NCBI RefSeq assembly: GCF_015319165.1 | Contig: NZ_JADIVZ010000001.1 | Location: 977,780 to 1,041,779, forward strand | Direction of reading: 5' to 3' | Length of the DNA stretch: 64,000 nucleotides | DNA from: Nocardioides acrostichi | GTDB taxonomy: Bacteria > Actinomycetota > Actinomycetes > Propionibacteriales > Nocardioidaceae | Shown: positions 36,343-45,041 of the stretch, piece by piece | Position numbering within the stretch: position 1 is the first letter of the stretch | Layout: the number at the start of each line of letters is the position of its first letter | The notes under the pieces: generated by a model | What the model saw: only the letters and a program-made list of their open reading frames with translations | What the model was told of the DNA's origin: nothing | Databases searched by the model: none | Made by a program: the position numbers and the translations under genes

Positions 36343-36621
36343 ATGGACGACCTCACCGACCTGCGCAGGCGCCTCGGCGCGCTCGCCGACGCGGACCTAC
36401 CCGCGACCGCACCCGCGGATGCCGACGCCGCCTGGGCGCGAGGCGCCGACTGGCAGCGGCGCCGCCGCGCGGGTGCGGCGCTGGCCGGCGCCCTGGTCGT
36501 GGTGTTGCTCCTCGCGTCCGGTGTGGCCGTCGCGCCGCTGGGGATCTCGGTGGGCACCGTGACGTCGCAGTCCCACGACGCTCTCGAGCGGATGCGCGGG
36601 GTGCTCGAGCCGGTGTCGTGA
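36343..36621 (+). pseudogene. Fusion remnant: anti-sigma-like N-terminus joined to a sigma region 4 end
   Basis: An intact 92-codon frame whose two halves match the two preceding genes. Residues 1-65 (DDLTDLRRRLGALADADLP, RRRRAG, then one membrane helix) mirror the start of the gene at 34441. Residues 66-92 (LGISVGTVTSQSHDALERMRGVL) mirror the end of the sigma factor (LGIRLGTVKSHGREALERLRSML). The simplest reading is a second regulator-sigma pair, in the same order, reduced by one in-frame internal deletion. Whether the chimera is expressed is unknown. Confidence 0.75.
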
Positions 36622-36695
36622 ACGGCAGACGAACACCGCACGCACAGTTGTCGACGTCCACCGTTTCGCCCTTCCGGAGGGGTGGTGGGGCCGCT

Positions 36696-36701
36696 TAGCG
36701 T
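36696..36701 (+). promoter_or_regulatory. Probable -10 of a leaderless promoter (TAGCGT)
   Basis: TAGCGT ends 9 bases before the efeO ATG at 36711. I see no DtxR/IdeR or Fur-type palindrome here. Confidence 0.45.
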
Positions 36702-36710
36702 CGTCGCGTC

Positions 36711-37922
36711 ATGCCTCGGATCTCCTCTTTGGCCACTCGGGTCGTCGCTGCCCTGGTCGTGGGCACCCTCGGTCTGCTCGCCGTGCTGGCGGTCGTGGGC
36801 CTCGGCCCCCGTCACGTCGCGACGCGGCCGGCGCGTGGGCGGTCACGACCGGTCGTGACGGCGTCCGTGACCCGGTGCGGCGACGGGTTCGACGCGGTCG
36901 CCACCCAGCCCGTGGGCCAGATCGACGTGCGTGACGACGACTCGCGCCCGGGCGAGGTGCGCGTCGTGGCCGTGGGCGGAGCCCGCGACGGCGCCGTGTA
37001 CGCCGACCTCGAGCTGCTCGCGCCCGGCACCACGGTGCCGCTGGCCATCGACCTGCCCACCGGCAGCTACGCCGTGCAGTGCCTCATGGAGGACGAGGAG
37101 CCGGTCACCGGGGGAGTCGTCGACGTCCAGGGGGCGAGCACCGGCACCCGTGGCGTGCCGCCCGTCGACCAGAGCGAGCTGCTGCGCACGACTCTCGACT
37201 ACCAGGCCGCGGTCGGTCACCGTCTCGGCCGGGTGCGGCACCGGATCTCGGGCCTGGTGCAGCACCTGGCGAGCGGTGACCTCCCCGCCGCCCGCCACGA
37301 CTGGATCGCCGCGCACCGCGGCTACCAGCTGCTCGGCGGTGCGTACGGCGCCTTCGGCGAGCTCGGCGATGCCATCGACGGGCTCCCGCACGGACCACCC
37401 ACGCTCGACCGCCACCCCGTCACCGGCTTCCACCGCATCGAGCACGACCTCTTCACCGCACGCCCCCACACCGCCCGCCTGATCGGCGACGCACGCGCCC
37501 TCGCCAGCGACCTGGCCGCGTTGAGTCATCGGCTCCGCAGCACCCAGCTCGCCCCGCTCGACCTCGTGCTCCGAGCCCACGAGATCACCGAGGATCTCCT
37601 CCAGCGCACCCTGACCGGCCGCGACGACCTCGGCTCGCACACCGCTCTCGCCACCGCGGACGGCGACCTCGCCGCCACCGCCGACGTGCTGCGCCGGCTG
37701 CGCCCGGTGCTCACCGGCCGGGTACCCCATCCCGCCCGTCTGTTCACCGACCTGACGACCACGCGCGCCCTCGTGCGGCGCCTGGCCCGCACCCCGGACG
37801 CCCACCGATCCGTCGCGCAGTGGCCACGCGTCGACCGCGAGCAGCTCGCCTCGGCCGTCGCCGGACTGGCCGAGTCGCTGGCGCCGCTCGCGGTCGCCCT
37901 TGAGCCGAGGAGAACCTCGTGA
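36711..37922 (+). CDS. efeO: Iron uptake protein EfeO (cupredoxin-like plus M75/imelysin domain)
   Basis: A 403-residue exported protein with one N-terminal membrane/signal helix (about 10-32), a cupredoxin-like domain (about 48-145) and an M75 imelysin domain (about 155-400). GFHRIEHDLF carries the HxxE iron-binding motif of EfeO. In EfeUOB systems EfeO delivers ferrous/ferric iron to the EfeU permease. Here EfeB follows with a GTGA overlap, but no EfeU gene is present. The signal sequence lacks a lipobox Cys. Confidence 0.85.
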   Translation: MPRISSLATRVVAALVVGTLGLLAVLAVVGLGPRHVATRPARGRSRPVVTASVTRCGDGFDAVATQPVGQIDVRDDDSRPGEVRVVAVGGARDGAVYADLELLAPGTTVPLAIDLPTGSYAVQCLMEDEEPVTGGVVDVQGASTGTRGVPPVDQSELLRTTLDYQAAVGHRLGRVRHRISGLVQHLASGDLPAARHDWIAAHRGYQLLGGAYGAFGELGDAIDGLPHGPPTLDRHPVTGFHRIEHDLFTARPHTARLIGDARALASDLAALSHRLRSTQLAPLDLVLRAHEITEDLLQRTLTGRDDLGSHTALATADGDLAATADVLRRLRPVLTGRVPHPARLFTDLTTTRALVRRLARTPDAHRSVAQWPRVDREQLASAVAGLAESLAPLAVALEPRRTS

Positions 37923-39160
37923 GTGCCTCGATGGATCGCCGCGGGCTGTTCCGCGGCCTGGCCGGTACCGGGCTGGCCGCAGGTGCTGCCGGGCTGGCGG
38001 CGGGCTGTGCCCACGCCGGTGCCTCCGCCCGGGCCGACGAGCCCGCCACCGACGCTCCTGACGGGCCGGACCGGGTCATCAGTCCCTACGGCGAGCACCA
38101 GCCCGGCATCGCGGGCGAGCCCGGCTCGGCGGTCAGCGTGCTCGCGCTCGACGTGGTCGCGACCGATCGCGGCGGCCTGGCCGAGGCGTTGAAGGCGCTG
38201 AGCAGCCGGGTCGGCACCCTGACCCAGGGCTATGCGCCCCGACCCACCGGCATCAGCGGGCCGCCGTCCGACTCAGGTGTCCTCGGCCCCGACGTTCCGG
38301 CCGACGGCCTCACGGTCACGGTCAGCGTGGGCGCCAGCCTCTTCGACCACCGCTTCGGTCTGGCCGGTGCGAAGCCGCTGCGGCTCAAGCCGATGCATGC
38401 CTTCGCCGACGACGACCTCGACGCGGCGCGCTGTGGCGGAGACCTGCTGCTCCAGGTGAGCGCCGACCACGGCGACACCGTGCTGCACGCCGTGCGCGAC
38501 CTGATGCGGCACACGCGCGGCGCGCTCGCACCGCGCTGGCGCATCGACGGCGCCCGGCCGCCGTCTCGCCCGACCGGCGCCCCGCGCAACCACCTCGGCT
38601 TCAAGGACGGCATCGCCAACCCGAGCGCCGACGACTTCGACGCGCTCGTGTGGGCGGGCGACGACGAGCCGGCCTGGACCGCTGGCGGCAGCTACCACGT
38701 GGTCCGCATCATCCGGATGCTCACCGAGTTCTGGGATCGCGTGGGCCTCTCGGAGCAGGAGCGCATGATCGGACGCCGCCGCGACAGCGGTGCCCCACTG
38801 TCGGGCTCGACGGACGCCGACGACCCCGACTACTCCGACGACCCGCGCGGCTCCGTGACCCCGCTGGACTCGCACATCCGCCTGGCCAACCCGCGCACCG
38901 ACGCCACCGCCGACCAGCGGATGCTGCGGCGGGCGTGGAACTACGACGCCGGCCTCGACCTCGCCGGCAACCTCGACCTGGGGCTGGTCTTCACCTGCTT
39001 CCAGACCGACCTCGAGCGCGCCTTCGAGACCGTCCAGCACCGGCTCCAGGGCGAGCCGCTCGTCGACTACATCACTCCCGTCGGCGGCGGCTACTTCTTC
39101 GCGCTGCCCGGGCTCCGCGACGAGCAGGACCGGTACGGCCGGGGCCTGCTCGACACCTGA
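37919..39160 (+). CDS. efeB: EfeB, Tat-exported DyP-type heme peroxidase
   Basis: A 413-residue protein with a Tat signal (DRRGLFRGLAGTGLAAGAAGLAAGC, where twin Arg is followed by a possible lipobox Cys) and a DyP peroxidase fold. GFKDG near residue 230 is the catalytic GxxDG motif; HIRLANPR near 320 holds the proximal heme His. EfeB proteins oxidise Fe2+ or release iron from heme for the EfeO/U uptake system. The start overlaps the efeO stop (GTGA). Confidence 0.93.
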   Translation: MSASMDRRGLFRGLAGTGLAAGAAGLAAGCAHAGASARADEPATDAPDGPDRVISPYGEHQPGIAGEPGSAVSVLALDVVATDRGGLAEALKALSSRVGTLTQGYAPRPTGISGPPSDSGVLGPDVPADGLTVTVSVGASLFDHRFGLAGAKPLRLKPMHAFADDDLDAARCGGDLLLQVSADHGDTVLHAVRDLMRHTRGALAPRWRIDGARPPSRPTGAPRNHLGFKDGIANPSADDFDALVWAGDDEPAWTAGGSYHVVRIIRMLTEFWDRVGLSEQERMIGRRRDSGAPLSGSTDADDPDYSDDPRGSVTPLDSHIRLANPRTDATADQRMLRRAWNYDAGLDLAGNLDLGLVFTCFQTDLERAFETVQHRLQGEPLVDYITPVGGGYFFALPGLRDEQDRYGRGLLDT

Positions 39161-39198
39161 CGCACCCGTCCCCACCGCACCAACCGAGAGGAACCCGC

Positions 39199-40908
39199 AT
39201 GTCGTCATCACGTCGAGGCCCGGCCATCGCCGGCCTCGCGAGCCTGGCAGTGGTCGCCGTCGCCGCTGCCACCAGCACCGGCGCGTTCGCCCAGCCCGAG
39301 CCGGCCGCCGCTCCCGCCGTCCGCCCTGCCCAGCAGACCCAGCAGACTCAGCAGACCCAGCAGACCCAGCAGAAGGGCAAGGCGGCGTATGAGACGAAGA
39401 CCCCGATCAAGCACGTGGTCGTGATCTTCGACGAGAACATCTCCTTCGACCACTACTTCGGCACCTACCCGAAGGCGGCGAACACCGACGGCACCACGTT
39501 CCGCGCCTCGAAGAGGACGCCACACGCAGACACGTTGGCCTCGGCCGGCCTGCTGAAGGACAACCCGAACGCCTACGACCCGTTCCGGCTGACCTCGGAC
39601 CAGGCCATGACCTGCGACCAGAACCACGCCTACGGACCCGAACAGCAGGCGTTCGACGGCGGCGCCATGGACCAGTTCGTCGAGAAGGTCAGCACCGACA
39701 CCTGTTCGGGTCTCTACGGCGCACCCGGGCTGACCATGGGCTACTACGACGGCAACACGGTCACCGGCCTGTGGAACTACGCCCAGCACTACGCGATGAA
39801 CGATCACTCCTTCTCCTCGACCTTCGGTCCGTCGACGCCCGGCGCGCTCAACCTCGTCGCCGGTCAGACGCACGGTTTCGTCGAGGTCGACCCCGAGACC
39901 GGTGAGCAGGTCGGCACGCCCGGCTCCTACGTGCTGGCCTCGCCCGACGCGAGCGGCGTCGGCACGGTCGTGAACGACCCCGACCCCGCCTACGACGACT
40001 GCTCGGACAAGAACCACACCTCGGGCAACACCCTCGCCGCCGCCGTGCAGGAGGGCGATCAGGGCAAGAACATCGGTGACCTGCTCAACGCCAAGGACGT
40101 CACCTGGGGCTGGTTCCAGGGCGGCTTCGCGCCGACCACGGCCGCTGCCGACTCCGACACCGGCTATGCCGTCTGCGGCGCGACCCACACCAACCTGGGC
40201 GGTGCCAGCGTGGCCGACTACAGCCCGCACCACAGCCCCTTCGAGTACTACCAATCGACCTCGAACCCGCACCACCTGCCGCCGGCCTCGATGGACGAGG
40301 TGGGCCACGACGGTCAGGCGAACCACAACTACGACCTCTCGGTGTTCAACCAGTCCTTGACGCAGGGCACGCTGCCGGCCGTGAGCTTCGTGAAGGCTGC
40401 GGAGTACCAGGACGGTCACGCCGCCTACTCCGACCCGATCGACGAACAGCACTTCCTCGTGCACGAGATCAACAAGATCCAGCGCTCGAAGTACTGGAAG
40501 AACACCGCCATCGTGGTGGCCTACGACGACTCCGACGGCTGGTATGACCACGTGGCCTCCGACGTCCTCAACGCCTCGCACGACAGCACCAAGGACGCCG
40601 CATTCTGCGACGACTCCGACGCGCCGGTGGCCCAGGGATACGCAGACCGCTGCGGTCCGGGCACCCGGCAGCCGCTGCTGGTGATCTCGCCCTACGCCAA
40701 GCGCAACAAGATCACCCACAACGCCACGGAGCAGACCTCGATCACGCAGTTCATCGAGGACAACTGGGGCCTGGGCCGGATCGGCGACGGGTCGTTCGAC
40801 GAACGGGCCGGCACGCTGGACAACCTCTTCCACTTCGGGCGCCGACGCAACGACGTCGTCTTGTTGAAGAGCGACGGGGCGGTCAAGGCGGTGCGTCGCA
40901 CGCACTGA
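39199..40908 (+). CDS. Secreted phosphoesterase (phospholipase C / acid phosphatase family)
   Basis: A 569-residue exported enzyme: signal peptide (cleavage near TGAFA-QP), a Gln/Thr-rich linker of five QQT units (about 39342-39372), then the phosphoesterase domain opening with IKHVVVIFDENISFDHYFGTYP, the signature of bacterial phospholipases C and AcpA-type phosphatases. SSTFGPSTPGALNLVAG and VAYDDSDGWYDH are further family blocks; Asp, Asn and His in these bind the metals. A GAGAGGA Shine-Dalgarno precedes ATG 39199. It follows efeB by 38 bases and could share its transcript. Confidence 0.9.
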   Translation: MSSSRRGPAIAGLASLAVVAVAAATSTGAFAQPEPAAAPAVRPAQQTQQTQQTQQTQQKGKAAYETKTPIKHVVVIFDENISFDHYFGTYPKAANTDGTTFRASKRTPHADTLASAGLLKDNPNAYDPFRLTSDQAMTCDQNHAYGPEQQAFDGGAMDQFVEKVSTDTCSGLYGAPGLTMGYYDGNTVTGLWNYAQHYAMNDHSFSSTFGPSTPGALNLVAGQTHGFVEVDPETGEQVGTPGSYVLASPDASGVGTVVNDPDPAYDDCSDKNHTSGNTLAAAVQEGDQGKNIGDLLNAKDVTWGWFQGGFAPTTAAADSDTGYAVCGATHTNLGGASVADYSPHHSPFEYYQSTSNPHHLPPASMDEVGHDGQANHNYDLSVFNQSLTQGTLPAVSFVKAAEYQDGHAAYSDPIDEQHFLVHEINKIQRSKYWKNTAIVVAYDDSDGWYDHVASDVLNASHDSTKDAAFCDDSDAPVAQGYADRCGPGTRQPLLVISPYAKRNKITHNATEQTSITQFIEDNWGLGRIGDGSFDERAGTLDNLFHFGRRRNDVVLLKSDGAVKAVRRTH

Positions 40909-40957
40909 TCCCGCTCCCGGCGGGCGCAGGTGTCGGGGAGGTCCGGCTGCTCGTGTT

Positions 40958-40973
40958 CTAGAACATGTTCTAG
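40958..40973. promoter_or_regulatory. KstR-type operator
   Basis: CTAGAACATGTTCTAG is a perfect 16-base palindrome and fits the KstR consensus TnnAACnnGTTnnA at every fixed position (40959-40972). KstR is the TetR-family repressor of steroid degradation in mycobacteria and rhodococci. It lies 55 bases before the start of the reductase/SDR pair. Confidence 0.65.
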
Positions 40974-41028
40974 TAGCGTGCAACCGGATCAACCCGACAC
41001 CTGTCCAGTTCCACCGAGAGGCAACCCC

Positions 41029-42108
41029 ATGGCGATCCGCGTCGCGCACATCGGCACCGGCAACGTGGGCGCCATGGCGCTGCGACACCTGATCACCGAC
41101 GACCGCTTCGAGCTCGTCGCCTGCGTGGTGTCGAACCCGGAGAAGGTGGGCAAGGACGCCGCCGCGCTCGCCGGCTTCGACCTCCCGGCCACCGGCGTGG
41201 TCGCCACCGACGACCTCGACGCCCTCGTCGCCACGCGTCCCGACTGCGCGGTGTACTGCGCGCTGGCCGAGACCCGCTTCTTCGAGGCGTTCGGCGACAT
41301 CGACCGGCTGCTCCGGGCCGGCATCAACGTGGTCGGCACCTCGCCGGTCACGCTGATGTACCCGTGGGGCACCTTGCCGGACTCCATGATCGACCCGGTC
41401 ATCGCCACGGCGAAGGAGAACGGCGTCAGCCTCTTCGTCAACGGCGTCGACCCCGGCTTCGCCGGCGACGTGATCCCGCTGGCCCTGGCCGGCACGTGTC
41501 GTGAGGTGCACCAGGTGCGGTGCCTCGAGCTCGCCGACTACGGCACCTACGACGGTCGCGAGGTGATGGTCGACGTCATGGGGTTCGGCATGAGACCCGA
41601 CCAGACGCCCATGCTGCTCAACCCGGGCGTGCTCAAAGCCGCCTGGGGCGTCACCATCCACCAGCTCGCGCAGGCGTTCGACATCGAGATCACCGAGATC
41701 CGCGAGCAGTTCGAGCGCGACTGGGCCGAGGACTCCTACGACATCGCGATCGGCACCATCGAGGCCGGCACCCAGTCCGGGCTCTGGTTCGAGGTCGCCG
41801 GCATGGCGGGCGATCACCAGGCCATCGTCGTCGAGCACGTCACCCGCACCTTCGAGGGTCAGCGCCCCGACTGGGCGAGCCCGGGCCAGGAGGGTGGCTC
41901 CTACCGCGTCGAGATCACCGGCGAGCCGTCGTACACCGTCGAGATCTGCCCCACGAGCGCGGACGGCGACCACAACTACGCCGCCATCCTCGTCGGCGCC
42001 GGCCGCGTGGTGAACGCGATCCCCGCCGTCGTCGCAGCCGAGCCCGGCCTGCTCACCACGCTCGACCTGCCGCTGGTGACCAACCCGCCGCTGACCACTC
42101 CCTCCTGA
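41029..42108 (+). CDS. DapB-like NAD(P)-dependent reductase
   Basis: A 359-residue Rossmann enzyme with GTGNVG at residues 9-14 and a dihydrodipicolinate-reductase-like N-terminal domain; the C-terminal part resembles 2,4-diaminopentanoate dehydrogenase-like proteins. These are widespread beside SDR genes in actinobacteria. The true substrate is not DHDP, since length and C-terminus differ from DapB. GAGAGG lies upstream of ATG 41029. A KstR-type operator precedes it and an SDR gene follows at 61 bases, so a role in steroid or lipid catabolism is plausible. Confidence 0.8.
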   Translation: MAIRVAHIGTGNVGAMALRHLITDDRFELVACVVSNPEKVGKDAAALAGFDLPATGVVATDDLDALVATRPDCAVYCALAETRFFEAFGDIDRLLRAGINVVGTSPVTLMYPWGTLPDSMIDPVIATAKENGVSLFVNGVDPGFAGDVIPLALAGTCREVHQVRCLELADYGTYDGREVMVDVMGFGMRPDQTPMLLNPGVLKAAWGVTIHQLAQAFDIEITEIREQFERDWAEDSYDIAIGTIEAGTQSGLWFEVAGMAGDHQAIVVEHVTRTFEGQRPDWASPGQEGGSYRVEITGEPSYTVEICPTSADGDHNYAAILVGAGRVVNAIPAVVAAEPGLLTTLDLPLVTNPPLTTPS

Positions 42109-42120
42109 ACCATCCCACCC

Positions 42121-42150
42121 GCATCCACCCGCATCCACCCGCATCCACCC
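42121..42150. repeat. Three 10-bp tandem repeats
   Basis: GCATCCACCC is repeated three times exactly between the reductase and SDR genes. A partial copy precedes it. Confidence 0.9.
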
Positions 42151-42169
42151 GGACAAGAGGAGACACCCC

Positions 42170-42904
42170 ATGGGACGCTGCGACGGCAAGGTCGCGATCA
42201 TCACCGGCGGCGCGAGCGGCATGGGCGCCGCGGGCGCCAGGATGCTCGTGGCCGAGGGCGCCGAGGTCGTGATCGGCGACATCCAAGACGAGCTCGGACG
42301 ATCGCTCGCCGCCGAACTCGGTGAGTCCGCCCGCTTCGTGCACCTCGACGTCGCCCAGCAGGACCAGTGGGAGGCCGCCGTCGCGTTCGCCGTCGCGGAG
42401 TTCGGCTCGCTCAGCGTCCTGGTCAACAACGCCGGCATCGCCAACGGCGCCCTGGTGCAGCAGTTCGACATGGGTCAGTGGCAGCGAGCGATCGACATCA
42501 ACCTCACCGGCACCTTCCTCGGCATCCGCGCGGCCTCCGACGCCCTCATCGCCTCGGGCAGGGGCTCGATCATCAACGTCTCCTCCATCGAGGGCATCCG
42601 CGGCACCCCCTGGGCGCACGCCTACGTCGCTACCAAGTGGGCCGTGCGCGGCCTCACCAAGTCGGTCGCCATGGAGCTCGCCCCGCACAACGTGCGCGTG
42701 AACTCGGTACACCCGGGTCTGATCAAGACCCCGATGACCGCCGGGATCCCCGACGACATGATCCCGATCCCGCTCGGTCGCCCCGGTCAGCCCGAGGAGA
42801 TCGGTCACTGGATGGTGTTCTTGGCCAGCGACGAGTCCTCGTTCGCCACGGGTGCCGAGTACGTCGTCGACGGTGGCACGGTGCAGGGAGTGCCGCACAA
42901 GTAG
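42170..42904 (+). CDS. SDR oxidoreductase, hydroxysteroid dehydrogenase-like
   Basis: A 244-residue classical SDR: TGGASGMGAAG cofactor loop, Asp at the end of strand 2 (VVIGDIQD, pointing to NAD over NADP), NNAG, Ser near 138 and Tyr152/Lys156 in YVATK. The sequence resembles 3-alpha/20-beta-hydroxysteroid dehydrogenases such as mycobacterial FabG3. AAGAGGAG precedes ATG 42170. It probably shares the KstR-type operator with the upstream reductase. Confidence 0.88.
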   Translation: MGRCDGKVAIITGGASGMGAAGARMLVAEGAEVVIGDIQDELGRSLAAELGESARFVHLDVAQQDQWEAAVAFAVAEFGSLSVLVNNAGIANGALVQQFDMGQWQRAIDINLTGTFLGIRAASDALIASGRGSIINVSSIEGIRGTPWAHAYVATKWAVRGLTKSVAMELAPHNVRVNSVHPGLIKTPMTAGIPDDMIPIPLGRPGQPEEIGHWMVFLASDESSFATGAEYVVDGGTVQGVPHK

Positions 42905-42933
42905 CCACGGCCGCCTCGCGGTCGGGCCCGGAC

Positions 42934-42939
42934 TACCGT
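42934..42939 (+). promoter_or_regulatory. Probable -10 of a leaderless promoter (TACCGT)
   Basis: TACCGT ends 6 bases before the ATG at 42946. Confidence 0.45.
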
Positions 42940-42945
42940 GGACCC

Positions 42946-43245
42946 ATGATCGTGGCGTTCAGCATCTCCCCGTCGGCGGCCGACGAGACCGGTTCGGTCT
43001 CGGAAGGGGTGGCGGCGGCCGTGCGGGTGGTGCGGGAGTCCGGGCTGCCGTACGAGCTCACCTCGATGTTCACCAGCATCGAGGGGGAGTGGGACGACGT
43101 GATGGCGGTGGTGAAGCGAGCCGTCGAGGCGGTGGCCGAGACCAGCTCGCGGGTGGGTCTCGTGCTCAAGGCCGACATCCGTCCCGGCTACGAGGGTCAG
43201 ATGAGCGCCAAGGTCGAGCGCGTGCAGCGACTGCTCGGTGAGTAG
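42946..43245 (+). CDS. MTH1187-family thiamine-binding protein
   Basis: A 99-residue ferredoxin-like protein of the DUF77/YqgV group: MIVAFSISPSAADETGSVSEGVAAAVRVVRESGLPYE and TSIEGEWDDVMAVVKRAVEAV are its hallmark blocks. Members bind hydroxymethylpyrimidine or thiamine. The DUF3105 gene starts 8 bases inside its end. A YjbQ protein, another thiamine-linked family, is encoded 3.8 kb downstream. Confidence 0.88.
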   Translation: MIVAFSISPSAADETGSVSEGVAAAVRVVRESGLPYELTSMFTSIEGEWDDVMAVVKRAVEAVAETSSRVGLVLKADIRPGYEGQMSAKVERVQRLLGE

Positions 43246-43843
43246 CGCGCGTCGGCGGCTGGTGCTCGTGGCCCTCACCGGGCTGGCCGCCCTCGGCGTG
43301 CTGGCGGTGGGGCTGCTCGCACCCCCGGCGCCGAGGCCCCCCGGGCCCGTGGACCTCGACGCCGTGCTGGTGGTCGACGATCTGCCGACCACGCACGTGC
43401 GAGGGCCGATCGAATACCCGCAGAGCCCGCCCCTGGGCGGGCGCCACAACCCGGTGTGGCTCGACTGCGGCGTCTACGACACCCCCGTGCAGGCCGAGAA
43501 CCTCGTGCACGACCTCGAGCACGGCACCGTGTTCATCGCCTACCGAGAGGATCTGTCCGACGACGACGTCGCGGCGCTGTCCGAACAGCTCCCGAGCAAC
43601 GGCATCATGTCGCCGTGGGCCGATCTCGCTGCGCCCGTGGTGGTGACGGTGTGGGGGCACCAGTTGGCGCTCGACGGAGCCCACGACCCGCGCCTGCCCC
43701 TCTTCTTGCGCACCTACGGCGGGGGAGAGACTGCGCCCGAGCCCATGGCCTCGTGCGCCGGCGGGCTGCACGACGCCGACGGCACTGCGGACACCAGGCG
43801 CGGGGGAGCGGCCCAGACGGGCGACGATGTGACGGCTGTGTAG
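43238..43843 (+). CDS. DUF3105 membrane-anchored protein
   Basis: A 201-residue protein with one N-terminal helix (LVLVALTGLAALGVLAVGLL) and an extracellular DUF3105 domain. Family blocks: PPLGGRHNPVWLDCGVYDTPV and ENLVHDLEHGTVFIAYR, whose His and Glu residues suggest a metal site. Function is unknown. GTG 43238 overlaps the upstream gene by 8 bases. Confidence 0.88.
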   Translation: MSSARRRLVLVALTGLAALGVLAVGLLAPPAPRPPGPVDLDAVLVVDDLPTTHVRGPIEYPQSPPLGGRHNPVWLDCGVYDTPVQAENLVHDLEHGTVFIAYREDLSDDDVAALSEQLPSNGIMSPWADLAAPVVVTVWGHQLALDGAHDPRLPLFLRTYGGGETAPEPMASCAGGLHDADGTADTRRGGAAQTGDDVTAV

Positions 43844-43960
43844 AAGACGAAGCACCTCAGGGGCGCTTGTTACCGATCTGTGTCAATGCGGATACTCTCC
43901 TCCTCAGCCGCACTCGGGCGGTTCTCGCTCCCGCGTCCCGTCCCATCTGGTGAGGCCCTC

Positions 43961-44968
43961 GTGATCCGCAGCCGTATCGTGCGCCGACTGGCCCTGGTTC
44001 TGTGCGCCGTGACGATGGGAGTGTGTGCCGTCCTCCTCGCTCCGGGCGCCGCCCAGGCCGCGCGCAGGACGACCCCGAGTCTCGCGTCGGCGTCCGAGCA
44101 GGCCGAGCGCCCCTTCGGCGTCACGATGCCGGGCACGCCCGGCGGTTCCCAGCTCGCCTCGCTCGCCAGCGCCCTCGGGCGTACCCCCGACGAGGTCATG
44201 TGGTACGTCGCGTGGAGCACCCAGACGGGTTTCCCGACCACCGACGCCGCCCGGGTGCGCGACCTCGGCGCGACCCCCGTCATCACCTGGGAGCCCTGGG
44301 ATCCCAGCGCCGGTCTGGGCCAGACGACGTACTCGATGAAGTCGATCGCCGCCGGCACCTGGAACGGCTACCTCAAGAGCTGGGCCCGCGGCGCCGCGAA
44401 GTACGGCAGCCCGGTGGTCATCCGGTTCGCCCACGAGATGAACGGCACCTGGTACCCGTGGGCCATCGGCGTCGACGGCACCACCAGCGCCGACTACGTC
44501 GGTGCCTGGAACCGCATGCGCACCGTCTTCAAGAACGCCGGCGCCACCAACGTGACGTTCCGCTGGAACCCCAACGTGCCCTACCCGGGCAGCACCCCGA
44601 TGGCCCAGGCCTGGCCCGGCGCGAGCAAGGTCGACTCGGTCGCTCTCGACGGCTACAACTGGGGCGGCACCCTCGACGGCACCACGTGGACGTCGTTCGC
44701 CGACGTCTTCGAGAACGGTCTCGACGAGATGGCGACGCTCACCAGCCTGCCCGTCATCGCCGGTGAGACGGCCAGCGTCGAGGCCGGCGGCGACGACGGC
44801 GCCGCGAAGGCGCAGTGGATCACCGCCATGTTCGCCACCCTGGCCGACGACCCGCGCTTCGGTGGCTTCACCTGGTTCGACTACGACAAGGAGAACGACT
44901 GGCGGATCGACTCCTACCAGTCGACCTTCGACGCATTCCGCACCGGCCTGACCAGCTACGTCAGCTGA
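43961..44968 (+). CDS. Secreted glycoside hydrolase, GH26 (beta-mannanase)-like
   Basis: A 335-residue exported protein: signal peptide ending APGAAQA, then a TIM-barrel domain. Glu159 in RFAHEMNGTWYPWAIG is the expected acid/base, and Glu269 in VIAGETAS the nucleophile, both in GH26-like positions. GTG 43961 is chosen because GGTGAGG lies 6 bases upstream and the signal peptide starts there. Possible substrates are mannan or related glucans. It stands alone. Confidence 0.83.
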   Translation: MIRSRIVRRLALVLCAVTMGVCAVLLAPGAAQAARRTTPSLASASEQAERPFGVTMPGTPGGSQLASLASALGRTPDEVMWYVAWSTQTGFPTTDAARVRDLGATPVITWEPWDPSAGLGQTTYSMKSIAAGTWNGYLKSWARGAAKYGSPVVIRFAHEMNGTWYPWAIGVDGTTSADYVGAWNRMRTVFKNAGATNVTFRWNPNVPYPGSTPMAQAWPGASKVDSVALDGYNWGGTLDGTTWTSFADVFENGLDEMATLTSLPVIAGETASVEAGGDDGAAKAQWITAMFATLADDPRFGGFTWFDYDKENDWRIDSYQSTFDAFRTGLTSYVS

Positions 44969-45028
44969 GTCCGGGCCGATCCGACGTGGATGGCCCGACC
45001 AGGCGATGGCGTCGTCGCCGCCAACCTC

Positions 45029-45034
45029 TAACCT
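45029..45034 (+). promoter_or_regulatory. Probable -10 of a leaderless promoter (TAACCT)
   Basis: TAACCT ends 7 bases before the GTG at 45042. It therefore places that start inside the longer frame opening at 45006. Confidence 0.5.
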
Positions 45035-45041
45035 CGCCGGT

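Noticed and set aside
40954..40973. Second SOS box at the KstR-type site
   Set aside because: GAAC and GTTC are separated by 2 bases, not the 4 required for the actinobacterial LexA box.
39208..42471. Unbroken minus-strand frame of over 1000 codons
   Set aside because: It lies opposite the phosphoesterase, DapB-like and SDR genes, all with clear motifs. Such antisense frames are common in very GC-rich DNA.
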